Shown here: positions 9,211 through 20,527 of the stretch, in pieces
Numbering within the stretch: the stretch's first letter is position 1
Layout of the letters: each line of letters opens with the position of its first letter
Source of the DNA: Eutreptiella sp. 'Long Island Sound 2002'
Taxonomy: Eukaryota; Euglenozoa; Euglenophyceae; Eutreptiales; Eutreptiaceae
Assembly (NCBI GenBank): GCA_964036045.1
Contig: OZ038385.1
Location: 18,075,786-18,139,785, forward strand
Reading direction: 5' to 3'
DNA length: 64,000 nt
Program-made: the position numbers and the translations under genes
The notes under the pieces: generated by a model
Database searches by the model: none
Told to the model about the DNA's origin: nothing
Seen by the model: the letters and a program-made list of their open reading frames with translations, nothing else

Positions 9211-12200
9211 CCATAGGCACGCTTGGTTTAATTTGGGAACAAACAGAAAACATGTTCACACCCTCTGGACCTGAAACGTCCAGAGGCAGGCAAGCGTAAG
9301 CGTAAAGAACTACGCAAAATTCAGAAATATATTTACACTGTTGCGAGGCACACACGCTCTCCACTGCACCGGCAATACACGGGTAAAGTCGTAACTTCCA
9401 GCAGTTCACTGTTACTCATCACTCACTATCCACTGTATTGCACAAGAACAGTGTGATGCAGTTTATGCATATCCTGATACATCTTCTCCTACCTTGGATC
9501 TCCTGTTCAGTTCAGCACATCGCTAATGAACACCAAAGGCATTCAAACTCAAGTATTCGTTATAGACAAATATGACAATATTCAATGTGTCTTCAGACCA
9601 TGTGTGTCCTACTACTTTATCTGACTCAGCACAATCCTGGCACCAAATAAGCCAACAAATCCCCAAAACGGCATGGAACCAGTCCAACTAGATGCCCTTA
9701 GCGGGATACAGAGAGGTGATCGTGGGTCCAACCGGCAGCTCCAACCGGGGTCTTTCAAAGGTTGGAGGGTGACGGCCTGGAGGGTGACAGCTGCAAGGGC
9801 ACTGATCGCTCCATACATACGCATGCACACAGATGTATGTTTGGTGCACATAGTGCCCTGCTTGCAGCACCGCTTGCAAGATTTGCACGGTGTTGTGCAA
9901 GATATGTCCCGATTCTGCAAAGGAATGACGACATATGGAGGGATCGATGGCTAAAGTCACGCCACTTGAACCGAAGAACAGCACCTGGCCCGTGAAGTCA
10001 CTTCTGCACAGCGAAGGGAACGCTGGTAAAGGACTGGGACACACACACACACACAGAGAGAGAGAGGGAGAGAGCCCTGCAGTGGCGTGAGGCTGGGAAC
10101 CTTCAAAACACGGAATCGATTGTGATTGGATCCTTGGAATTCACTCGAAAGCCTTTCTAGCACACATGGCCTGCCCCTACCCCTCGGGATCGAGAGAGAG
10201 TTGAAAACGCAACAAACAGCAATTGAAGGTAAACCGACACCGGTTGATGCTGGTTGATGCTGGCCAAGAATTGGTCTGCCCACTGCAGACAGGATGTTTG
10301 TGGAACATCATCCAAATATGTTTCGCACCTGTCTCAACATCATACGGCAAAGGAAATGCCGTGGAGGGTGTTGTGTTGTCAAGAAGGTGGATGAAAGATC
10401 TGCAGGGTGCTTTTGTATGATGATGGCGGTTTTCAGATGAGGCTTGTGATCCATGTTCACTGTGATGAGGCCTTTGCTTGATATGCGGTTTCTGATGATT
10501 ATTGTTGGATGCACAGCCAGAGAACGTCGGTGGCTTCCAGATGGGAAAACACTTCAACTGCACACATACCCTCCGCTGGAGTTATATTTGAAGCTAGTGA
10601 GCCTATAAATATATTACCACACCCTCCTCCCCATAAACTGGCGCAAGCATGCAAGCAGGCAAGCTTGCAGGCAATGCTTCACCAGTCTGCTCAGTGAAAA
10701 CTCTGCCGTAGTGTGGAGGGGGGTGTAGATTGGAGGATATACACACATGTACAGAGGCCCGAAGTTTGAGGCCGATTTTATGGCATGAAGCCCTGTCTCA
10801 ATTTGTGTAGAACAGGGTTACTTCCATCAGACATCAAAGAGGCGCGTAAGAAACGGAGGGGGGCATAACATGGGATTCAGGGGAGTGTAGGACATGGTTT
10901 TATTTTTGTGTATTTGTTCCCCCCAAAGCTGGAGGGGGGGGGGGGGGGGGCTTGGGTTGATGCGGGTTGATACGCAACTAGCCGGCAACAAGGGCGTGCT
11001 ATAGAGGCTGAAAAGGTATGGTGTTTGGTACTTCCAGGTGTACGTAGGTGTATCCGGCAGGAACATACATGCCCTTGAAATGACCGCCATGGGATGGAGG
11101 AGAGCATTATACCTGATGTGACTGTTACATTGACAGCGCAGCAAATTGCAAAGGAGGCCATGCACCAAACCTGTGGCACAACCGTTCCTGCAGTGTATTC
11201 CACTCATTCCCATCAGAACAATGACCCTTCACGTGCAAGGCCAGGCCAAATCGCCCCACACATAAGTACGTCTCCAAGAGTTGGAACAATGACCCTTCGC
11301 TCGCAAGGCTAGGTCAGAGCGCCCCATATATACATTCCCAGTGCCTTCGCTGCCTCCATTACTATGGCCAAACCAGCCACCTTTGCACCTAATTGGGCCC
11401 ACAAGGCAAAAGGGGGAAGGGGTCGCAATTGCAAAATGAGGGTCAGTCTCCCCCCCGGGTTTTCCCCATCAAATTCGAAGCATTTTCGGCTACACAAAAA
11501 TAGGGTCAAAAAACTGTTGCCTAACGAAATTCAGAGCATTGTTGACTCCACACAAGTGGGACATAAGTAGGGGTAAAATACTGCTGACCAATCCATGCAT
11601 TAAAAAATGCAAATGTTGTGGCAGACACTAAAGCGGATATTCCAAAGCACGCAACGAGCCGGAAGGCAATGGATACAGCACACCTGATTTTACCCATTGG
11701 GGAATTAGTCCCAGGTTGCCCCATGGCGCCTAGGCGCTTGGCGCCATGTTATTCCTGTGGCAGGAAGCCATTGTTGACCTATGATAAACGCTTCCACACA
11801 ATTAATATACACATACTGCCCTACAGTGCTGTATGGACTGTCGGCCCCCCTGTTCACAACTGCAGCAATCTATCCCCCCCGAGCGTCCACGGACGGCGGT
11901 TGGAAGTCAATGTTTCTTGAAACAAACAAAGAAAAAGTTGTCCCACAAAAACCGCCCTGGCCCAGGGCCATGCTTGTGTGTTCTGGCCAGGGGTTGGCCC
12001 GCAGGAGGGCCATGGTTGTCCATGCTGGCTGAGGTGGCCATTTACATGGATCATCCAGTGCTCGCATGCTTCAAATTCACCGTGAAGTTCCGAGAGTGGT
12101 CTCCGGCACATCTGATTTGGCAGTGACATGAGGGTGGATGGGCCCCATTTGAACGCCTCTGGTGGGGGGGACGGCTGACAGTAGAATCATCGCTGCCCAC

Positions 12201-12380
12201 TACTGGTGCCCAGTGCACAAGTTTCCCAACTGCTGCGAACAGTTCTGAAACGATGCAACCCAGCCTTTTGGGGGCACACAACACGCTGTTGTACCTCCGG
12301 GCCCACAGCATGCGCCCCCAAAGCGCTGGTATATGATCAAAAGCTGTTGGCCTTCAAGACTCTAGGTCGCTAAACTGATG
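9211..12380. other. stretch without a recognisable gene
   Basis: No frame has family motifs. The stretch holds a CA/GA microsatellite (10039-10071), a 17-base G run near 10936, and two diverged copies of a 45-bp unit beginning caatgacccttc (about 11219 and 11287). Confidence 0.45.
10039..10071. repeat. CA/GA compound microsatellite
   Basis: A short run of CA units passes directly into GA units. Confidence 0.8.
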
Positions 12381-12469
12381 GCCAGAGACCAAACCGACGG
12401 GCCAGAGACCAAACCGACGGGCCAGAGACCAAACCGACGGGCCAGAGACCAAACCGACGGGCCAGAGAC
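12381..12469. repeat. 20-bp minisatellite, 4.5 identical units
   Basis: The unit gccagagaccaaaccgacgg is present four times without a mismatch, followed by a partial unit. Perfect identity implies recent expansion. Confidence 0.95.
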
Positions 12470-13297
12470 AGCGGGAAGAGTTTCACCTGCACGTTTGTGC
12501 AGAATGGGCCAAAAGCGGGATTTCTTCAATTGGTCGGCGATGTGGTCGGGCACGCGGCTGTTGCTCTGGCATGGCTGGCCGCAAGGTTGCGTTGGCAAGG
12601 GGAAGATGCCCCCGACTCCTGCAGGGCGACCCACCGTGGCCGGCCCCCCTCCCTCTCTCACAGCCCTACTGCACCCCTTCCGCCAAATGGCATTTGGCAA
12701 CCCCTTCCCTCCCCCCCCCCCCAATCTGCCCCCGACACCTCCGGCCTGAGCCCCCTTTGCTGTCCTAGCTGGCGGTTAACTGGCAACCGCCGTTGGTTGA
12801 CCGCCAAACACCCACTGCATCTGCAGGTGGTGGTCAGCCCAGCGCTTTGGACAAGCCCGACTGCCACAGGGGCGGGTTCATGGACGGCCTCACAGGGCTG
12901 CCAAGCAGGAGAAAAGCCAAGCAGGGGTAGCGGCTGCACTGGGCCACTCGGGAGGCGAGATCGAAATCCATCTCGACGCGGCAACACAGAGCGGTTTGTA
13001 TGGCTCTCTGCACGCCATGGTCGATCCTGTTGGTGAGTTCCGATAGATGGGGAGCAAGGAAATCCGAGCAGCATTTCTTGCAGGGGTCAGCAAAACCGCG
13101 CATCGGTCAGAGGTAACAGCGGTGCCGTCTTTCCCTCACAAACAATTTCCTCTTCGCGTACGTCCTTGGGATCTTTTGGGTGCAGGCGCTGTGCGGAGAC
13201 CATGCCACTTCGACCCCGCAAATCAACCGCCGGGCCCTCTTATCGTGGTTCCAAGCAGGGGATTGACTACCGCACGGACCCCGGCCGCCGGGATGCC
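12470..13297. other. region 3' of the zinc-domain gene
   Basis: The sequence is GC-rich with overlapping long frames on both strands and no family motifs. It probably includes the 3' untranslated region of the minus-strand gene that ends at 13298. Confidence 0.4.
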
Positions 13298-14728
13298 CTA
13301 CATCCGGGTCACGGTGGCCAGCCCCTCGGCGCCGGGGGCGGCCCGGGTCGCCATCACTTTGGTCATGGTCTCGCTCTGCCCCGCCCGGCACGTCATACAA
13401 GCCGCCCACCCGCAGAAGAAGCAGCGGTCGGCGCCCTGCGAGTACAGGTACTGCCCGTTGCAGAGCCCGCACTGGAACCGGCCGTCCGCATTGTTGGCGG
13501 GGGCGGACCACAGCCGCACCAGCGGCCCCCCACACCGCCCGCAGGCCTGGTCCTGGTGGATGTCCTGGTCCCCCACACCGCCCGGGGGGACGGTGACCGG
13601 GGGCCCGGCGGCCGGGGTCACGGTGGTGGGGGGCTCAACGGCGCGGCCTTCCATGGTCCCCGGGGTCGCCTGGACGGCCGCGGGGCGGACCCGGTCGACG
13701 GTGGCGGGGGTGGCCACTCGTGCGGGCTGCGCGGGACTGGGGCTCTGCGTGGCCATGAGGGGGCTGGGGCTGGGGCCGGGCTGGTACGCGGCCAGCAGCT
13801 GGTTCTGCTGTTGGTGCTGGAGGAGGGTGCTGCCCTGGTAGTTGGTCACGGCTGGGCTCAGCCCGGGGGCGGGCTGCTGGCCCAGGACGTACGTCTGCAT
13901 GAAGGGGCTGGCGCTGGAGCTGGAGAGTGGGTCTTGCGGAAGGGCATTCAGGGCCTGGCTGGGGGTGGACTGCTGGCCCGGGAGGTACGTCTGCATGAAG
14001 GGGCTGGCGCTGGAGCTGGAGAGCAGGGCCTGCGGATGGGCATTCAGGGCCTGGCCCGGCATGTACGTCTGGGCCAGGGCTGGGGTTGGGTCGGGGGTTT
14101 GAAAGTTGTACGCGGGGGCGGGGCCGGGCTGCAGAGGCTGGGAGGCGATTTGAGAGGCCAGTTGGCTGGCGACTTGGGAGGAGATCTGGGCGCCGGCACC
14201 AGGGAGGTAGGTCTGGGAGAGGGGATCGACCATGGGGGGCTGAAAGGGGGTGGGGGCAGCCTGGTACCTAGGGAACTGGGGCTGAGCCACGGGCAGTGAG
14301 GCGGCGTGGAAGTCAGGCTGGGCGTAGGGCATTGGGGGGTTGGGCTGCGGGGGTGGGTAGGGGGCGCAGGCAGGCCCGGGCTGGTAGGTCGGGTAGGGGT
14401 TGGCGGTTGGCTGAGGCGGGAAGCCCGGGTAGGGACTGCCCCCAAAGCACCCGTCAAAGCCCCCCATGGGAGCGGCCCCCATCGACGGAGGGCCGCCAAA
14501 CTGCGTGGGTTGCTGCGGCTGCTGCTGCAGGGCCGCCAGTTGGGCTTGGGCCTGTTGCGCCTGCATCTGCGCGTCCGCCAGCTGATTACTGAGGTCTTGA
14601 TTCTGGGACGCAAGTCTGTGGCCGGCGTGGGCCTGTCTTGCAGATTGTCTCTGGTTGTGTCTCCGCTTGATGAGGGCGCCGGCCCCTGCAGCAGCGCCCA
14701 CCATGAGGCCAATTGAGATGGGATCCAT
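13298..14728 (-). CDS. membrane-anchored Pro/Gln-rich protein with C-terminal eight-Cys zinc domain
   Basis: A single-exon gene for 476 residues. The ATG at 14728 has a good context (ACTCACCATGG), although the frame is open further upstream to 15037. Residues about 3-20 form a short hydrophobic segment (ISIGLMVGAAAGAGALI) followed by KRRH, a likely membrane anchor. Residues about 40-75 are Gln-rich and could form a coiled coil. Next comes a long Pro/Gln/Tyr-rich stretch with about four QTY(L/M/V)PG-like motifs, two of them in near-perfect 34-residue repeats containing SSSSASPFMQTY. The C-terminus has four CxxC pairs (about 396/399, 420/423, 436/439, 444/447, the third reading CFFC), probably binding two zinc ions. 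I recognise no named family. A scaffold or membrane-tethered regulator is possible. Confidence 0.7.
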   Translation of the reverse strand: MDPISIGLMVGAAAGAGALIKRRHNQRQSARQAHAGHRLASQNQDLSNQLADAQMQAQQAQAQLAALQQQPQQPTQFGGPPSMGAAPMGGFDGCFGGSPYPGFPPQPTANPYPTYQPGPACAPYPPPQPNPPMPYAQPDFHAASLPVAQPQFPRYQAAPTPFQPPMVDPLSQTYLPGAGAQISSQVASQLASQIASQPLQPGPAPAYNFQTPDPTPALAQTYMPGQALNAHPQALLSSSSASPFMQTYLPGQQSTPSQALNALPQDPLSSSSASPFMQTYVLGQQPAPGLSPAVTNYQGSTLLQHQQQNQLLAAYQPGPSPSPLMATQSPSPAQPARVATPATVDRVRPAAVQATPGTMEGRAVEPPTTVTPAAGPPVTVPPGGVGDQDIHQDQACGRCGGPLVRLWSAPANNADGRFQCGLCNGQYLYSQGADRCFFCGWAACMTCRAGQSETMTKVMATRAAPGAEGLATVTRM

Positions 14729-14912
14729 GGTGAGTAATGCTGCGGGGTGCAGGGCAGCGCATGCAATGGGGCTGCCTGCCACAAGTGCCACCGCGCTGCG
14801 CAACCAACTCGTGGGAATGCCCTGTGTGCACCCTCCACAGCCCTCAGAGCAGCCAAGAGGTTCTCTGTCTGCGTTGGCCGGGTGGGTAGGGGGCTGAGAC
14901 GTGAAGACCTCT

Positions 14913-14920
14913 CCATATAC
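14913..14920 (-). promoter_or_regulatory. possible TATA element of the zinc-domain gene
   Basis: On the minus strand GTATATGG lies about 190 bases upstream of the ATG, which would give a 5' leader of roughly 150 bases. It is a motif match only. Confidence 0.3.
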
Positions 14921-16968
14921 AGGGCGAGCCAGCCAGCACTGAGCCAGATGGCTCCTTTCTGTCAGTGGACCCGCCCCTCCTGGGCCCCCAGCCTGTTTGA
15001 CTGCTACTGGAGCTCCCTCCTTCACATGATAATTCAACCAAAACCATTGGGGGTATTAGGGGGGGCAGTTCAGTTCAGCTTTGGACCCCAGACCCCGCGG
15101 CGTGGGCCAGGGGGGGGGGGGGGCAGAAGAGGGGAGGGGGGGGGACTTTCTTCAGGTTGTGGGGGCTTTTCTTTAATTCCCTGTTTCATTCTGAGCATTT
15201 GTACACAAGTGGGGTAAATCTTCTTCTACCATTTATCAGAAATGAAGAATAGGAGGGTATTCCGACAAACGCACAACTAAACCAGCAAGGGCAACCCAAC
15301 AAGCAACAGTGTAAGACACAGGGCAACATCGACAACTGCAATTTGATGCATGGTTTGCATCCCATTGTTTGCATGCCGTCCTTCCTCCGCTCCTTCGTCC
15401 TTACATCTGGACACATGCATATTTAAACAACGGGGCCCACAGCAGACTCACAACTACACTTTGTCTTGGGATAACAACACACAACACCACAACACAACAC
15501 AACACAACACACAAGTAAAGCAACATACAAATGACGGCATTATCTAGCCGCCCAATGGGTACTGGGTGATGACAACATCATGCTGTTCAGATCATGTAAG
15601 AACATTGCATTCAAACATCCTTCCACTTGACTTTGATTGAAAATTCAGTCAGCTTCAAAAAATCAGGAAAACAGGCTAGGCAGGGCACATATGGGTGCAC
15701 ATATGGGTGCACAACACGTGTACAAGTCATCCCTTAGGGCTGACTGAACCACCTTTGCATTCAAAAATTGGTACAACATCACGAAAATTGGAGGCTGGCT
15801 GAATTTTAGGTCTGCTTTCAGCCAAATGGCTGAATTTTAGGTCTGCTTTTGGCCAAATGAACCCCAGATGATGAGGACACAGCCATATTCGAACCGAGTG
15901 CCAATTGGCCCTTCAGCTATTGCATTGCACTCTCCAAACACCACCTAACCCTGACGTTGTTTATAACCTTGATGGCCGTTTTGAGCCACCTGTCGACAGT
16001 TGAGGTATGCTGTATGCTCAGGTCACAAGGGGAGGGAAGAAAGGTTGATGAGCTGGCATAGCCTGCGGTGTGTATGGTGCTTGAGATCTCTCTCGGGACT
16101 AAGGTTCAGAGCAGTCCAGTACCATGATGATGCCACAAATGACCGTGGTAGTGGGTGCGACACGTAGCAAGGATGAGCTGAGATACGAGATTATGCAGTG
16201 GATATTGCCATACCAGTAGGCTTCCCGGTGTGCACATGAGGCACAAAAGACTGAAAAGGAGAGCAGAGTGCGTAGCAGGGTGGCGCAATTGGGGACACTT
16301 AATGTGCCCCTGAAATACTCCTGAAGTACATGCTGACAGCTGGTAGCATGTGCATGGTACAGGTAGCATGTGCATGGTACAGCAACACAAGTAAAATAGG
16401 CGATGCTCGACTTAGGCATTCAAAGATGTCAAGCGAGTGCTCGCCTGTATTACACATACCCTCTCCTCCTTGAAATCCCTACCACTTCGGGTGGGGGGTC
16501 ATTTGGCCATGGCCGTTTTCCCCTGGATTAAGGTTGCTGTTGTTTGTTTGACTTTGCTCTTAACGTTAAGACAGGACGTTCCCTAACTGTGAAAAAAAAA
16601 AAAGAAATGGGGTGTTACACCCAAAACCCCAAAACGCTTGTTCCCGGCTTGGTGTTGCCACTCTTTTCCCTTGGGTACCCTGGACTCTGGGATTGCAGTC
16701 CATCCCTATACAGGCATACACATGTGGATCATTTGGACTTTGGGATTGCAGTCCATAGCACAAACATGCAGACCAACAAGGAACCGTTTAGGATTTTTCA
16801 CGCCCACCAGCTTTCTTGTCAACCATTTTTTTTTATCAAAGAGGCCAGTTCTGAATGGACACGGGGGCAAAGTTCAGCGATAAGTACAGATTTTGGCAGT
16901 GCCAGGGTGAACATACGGGCTTCAGCTCGTGACTGGGCCCCCATGGTTTCCCTTTGATGTTGGTGTCG
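14921..16968. other. intergenic with short tandem duplications
   Basis: No gene is recognised. Several exact or near-exact duplications occur: a 12-bp unit at about 15687-15710, a 31-bp unit beginning gctgaattttaggtctgctt at about 15800-15865, a 20-bp unit gtagcatgtgcatggtacag at about 16342-16382, and a pair of ggact..gcagtcc hairpins near 16682 and 16736. Confidence 0.5.
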
Positions 16969-18160
16969 TCATGTTAGGGGGATTTCCCACTCGTTTGGGT
17001 CCCAGTGCGCTTTTTGTTTCTTAGGTAGTGGCTGCAGCGGGACTTCCCACAAGGTGGGGTCCCACGGCTCCCGTGTCCGCTTCCGTGCGGAGTATATGGT
17101 CTGTCGTGCCTGTCTGGATGCATCCCAGTAGAGGGCTGTCTTTAGTCGGTATGCTTTTGCTATGTCATGTGCCAATTGGATGAGACGTCCCTGTTGAAGC
17201 AAGGCGTAACGGGCCTGTCGTCTGTGATCTGTGAGCAGCAATGCTATGTCTGCGCACAGGCTCGCGAACCTCTCGTGCGTGAGGAATGACGTTTTTGCGT
17301 TGGCATATTGTTGCATGGTGTAGTGTTTTGCTTGTGCGTACCATTGTCTGCGCTCCAGGCACACTGATGTGTATGCGTTCGTGTGGTGATGTGTCTCTAT
17401 GTGTTCCTTAAGTAAGCTTGTCACCAGCAGATGGTAATCTCGCTTGGTCATCAGTGTTTTGGTGTACACGGCGCGTAACTCCCTTACGTGTTGTAGTGCG
17501 GTTTCTGTGACTTGGGCTTGTCGGTAAGTATCTAACGCACGGTGGGCGTGCTGTACCGCCAGTTTGTCGTAGAGTGAGAGGTAGTGCTCCCACCGGTGGG
17601 CTAGGTTGTTGAGGCGTCTGCGTTTTGACATGCACACCTCTGTGTTTGTGACCTATGTATGTTGGTAAACCAAGTCACCGCCTCCGCATCGTTTGCAGTG
17701 TGCGCTGCTTGAAGCCACAGCTCAGCGTCTACTGTCGCAGTTGCTGTCGTCTCCGCCTTGCGCTTTCGGTCCCGGGTGGGGTTCCGCACTGGTGCTCCTA
17801 CTTGGTCGCGTAGGTTCTGCGCGGTTTCTCGTGGTGGGAGAGGCTGTGCGATAAACTTGGTCAGCCATAGGGGGGACGGGGGCTGCTGTGGTGTGGGGTC
17901 GGCTAGTTTCTGTCTCAGGGCCTGAACGGCCTGGATCATCCGAAACTGGAAGAGGCCAACCTCGGCCCGTAATTTGTGTCTTTCCATGTGGGGTATGGTG
18001 TCGATGAGTGACAAAGGGATCAGTAACCTGACGCATAACCAGCGTTCGTGGCTGGTGGCAATGGCCTGCCATTGGCAGGCGTAGTGGGTCCAGTCGGTCC
18101 ACCACCTGCGCCACGTGTCCCAGAATTCACTCCAGGCAGGGCAGTGTGCGAGTCTTGATT
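16969..18160 (-). pseudogene. C-terminal region of the LINE: Pro-rich linker and helical domain
   Basis: Two overlapping frames follow RNase H: 18014-17601 (with upstream codons to about 18160; a charged Gln-rich helix, then PPRET and a basic segment) and 17637-16969 (222 residues, nearly all helix, rich in Gln, His and Arg). The last ends in two copies of a short motif, EPWDPTLWEVPL and AHWDPNEWEIPL. No cysteine zinc knuckle is seen where many LINEs have one. The function is unknown; nucleic-acid binding or dimerisation is plausible. Confidence 0.55.
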
Positions 18161-18215
18161 GGACTAACGCCCCGTGATATTGCCCCTAGAGGGCACACAA
18201 AACAGGTAGTTGTTC

Positions 18216-18870
18216 CTAGGGTGCGCCGATGCCCCACCACCTTACCTGGCCCCAGAGCCAAGGGGTCCACGCGTTACGTCTATAGTGTTTCATGGGGATC
18301 CAGCTCACCCAGTGTACATCCGTGGTGTGTTTTTGTCTGCGCGCTTGCATAATCCATGCCTTGGCGGGCGTGGGCATGATTTGTCCAACAAGGACAATGT
18401 CGTGGGGTTGAGGTTGTCGGGAGTCCATGGGTAGGTTGTCGCCCATATTTGCTAGGGTGTCGGGGTGGTTGTTCCCTTGTATGTCCTTGTAGTCGTTATA
18501 GGTGGTTGCTTGCTCTAGCTTCCAATGACCGGGGATCCAACGTATAGTGAGGCGTTTCGTGAGGGCGTTGTGGTAGCCTATGTCCCGGTAGTCTTGGTCT
18601 TTGACCACCCCCCTTCGTTTCGTTGGGGTTGCTTTGACCACGCCTTGGTTGTCTAAGATAACCTCATCTCCCTCCTGAGCCAGCTCGGAGGCCAGGGCAC
18701 AGGCAATGGTCTCGGCACGGTACACCTGCTGTGGTCCGTGCACGCGGAAGGCCGCCCGGAAATTTCCGTTGTAAATTCCTCCCCCGGCCTACCGTGTTTC
18801 GAACCGTCGGTGTACCACCGTGCAGTGGCGGGCTCGCCCGTGTAGTGTAGGGTGATCCCGTGGAGTTCCC
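18216..18870 (-). pseudogene. LINE RNase H domain, frameshifted
   Basis: All four catalytic acidic positions can be seen: WYTDGSK (near 18810), VYRAET, VILDNQG and HPDTLANMG. The first lies one frame away from the rest; the break falls near a short G run (about 18782). From 18743 to 18216 the frame is continuous and ends in a Trp-rich tail. Confidence 0.75.
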
Positions 18871-19175
18871 GCGGGTAGTGCCTGAGACACCTTGAGGGTT
18901 TCCTCAGGGGCTGGCTCGTCGGGTGGGTTGAGCCAACTGTAGTCCAGGCGGTTGGTAGCCGCCTGTGTCCTTCTGGCGCTAATTTCCTGATCCTCCTTAG
19001 AGCTCTCTCAGTCGAATAGGCCCTCAGCTAGGGGGCGGTGCTGTCTGGGCTGGGAGATACGCTGACCCACAGTGCCCCCAAGGGCCCGGACGGCCTCGAT
19101 AGATTTATACTGGGATGTCGTGAGGTGTCGTGTAGGGCCGTTGTTTTGTATCTCTTGCTACCCGAGTGTAATCCA

Positions 19176-20300
19176 TTAAGTGATGTACCACCACCACCAC
19201 AGTTGGTGCAGGCCTAGTCCCCCGTGATACAGGTCTGTGGTGAGGCGGTACTTGTTCATTTGTTGTTCTATCCCGGGTGTGTCCCTCAGGTACTGTAAGA
19301 GTATGTCGTCCCACGTCACCATCCGGGACCTGTTACCCAGAAAGAGCCCCCTGTACGTCCATCGGGGGATGAGGACGGCGTTGATAATGGCTACCTTTTC
19401 GCAACCATTTAACGGTAGGGTTCTGTAGGCCGCTACGTCGTGGTAGAGTTGTGTAGTCACCATGTCCCAGGCTGTTTCTTCTTGTGTGGGGTGGGCCAAC
19501 ACGTGGCCCAGGTATGTGAGCATGGGTGGGCGCATGGGTAACTGTTGGTGTTGCCAGGTGATCGGTTCCAGGCTGTAGTTCTTGGCCCAGTGACACACCT
19601 CTGTCTTGTCCTTGTTGAAGTGTAAACCCGTCATGTGTGCCACCTCGTGTAGCGTGTCTAGGGTTTGCAAGAGTGCTTCTGTCGTGGGTGCACGTACTGC
19701 GATATCGTCGACAAAGACGTAGAGGCAGGCCTCAGGGCACCGCTCCATGGTCTCCCTCAGTAGGATGTCGTAGCATAGGAGGAACAGTGTGGGGGATAGG
19801 GGACATCCCTCCTTCATTCCCCTAGTGGGGCGTATGGGTAGGTCCCGTCCGTGCAGGGACAGTACGGGTGGTGTGTGTTGGTAGATTTCCCCCAGCATTC
19901 TTATGATGGTTTCTAGCGCCCATGCCTCCTTTACGATGTTGGTCAGCATCGATCGGGGGACCGAGGGGAAGGCCTTGGCAACGTCCAGTAGGGCTACGTA
20001 TCCGTCTTGTGTGTGTAGGTCGTTCAGTAACTTAGTGGCGAGTGTGGTGGTGTTTCTGCCTTGCAACGCCCCGTGTTGTATGTCGCGTAGTCCTGGGGTC
20101 ATGGCTATACGCATCAGGAGGAGGCGTGTGAGTATATTGTATATGGCGGTGGATACGTATATTGGCCTGTAGTTGGGTGGGTCCCGTGGGTCCTTCTTTT
20201 TATAGATGAGCACTACGCGCGAGCGTAGCCAGGCGGTTGGGATATGCTGCCCTTTCCAGACGTCAATTATGGCCTGGTATCTGGCAACTTTCTTGTCAAC
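19176..20300 (-). pseudogene. LINE reverse transcriptase domain
   Basis: The frame is open to 20432, but similarity starts near 20300 (VARYQAIIDVWK). Visible RT blocks are LRSRVVLIYKKKDPRDPPNYRP (fingers), LLDVAKAFPSVPRSML (motif A, catalytic Asp), GMKEGCPLSPTLF (motif B) and VFVDDIAV (motif C), followed by the thumb-like YLGHVLAHP. The domain itself is intact. It lacks the N-terminal endonuclease and its continuation into RNase H is frameshifted. Confidence 0.85.
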
Positions 20301-20527
20301 CAATGCCAAAAGTCGTGTACAAGAATAATAATAATAACAGAGCACAATACTTACTTGGTTGCAACGTGGTTGGCAGCACGCGCCAACACATCGGCCTTGT
20401 TCCCCCAAACAAACAGACCATACCTTCGGCAAAAAGCCCTGAGTTCACACAACACCCACTCATGCATGCCATCTTGCATAGACTTGGCAAGCGTTGCATC
20501 CACATCATACTGAAACCATCCTGAAAC

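Larger units (their letters stand above)
16969..20300 (-). mobile_element. 5'-truncated non-LTR retrotransposon (LINE) with RNase H and helical tail
   Basis: Minus-strand frames give, in order, reverse transcriptase (from about 20300), RNase H (about 18900-18216), a Pro-rich linker (about 18160-17601) and a helical C-terminal part (17637-16969). No endonuclease precedes the RT, and the coding begins abruptly beside a short AAT repeat, as expected of a 5'-truncated insertion. A few frame changes separate the domains, so this copy is probably inactive. RNase H after RT with an FVDD active site fits L1/I/Dualen-like lineages; the clade cannot be settled by eye. Confidence 0.8.

Noticed and set aside
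13166-14299. A 377-codon Gly-rich plus-strand frame
   Set aside because: It is a shadow of the minus-strand zinc-domain gene, reflecting Pro and Gln codons read in reverse.
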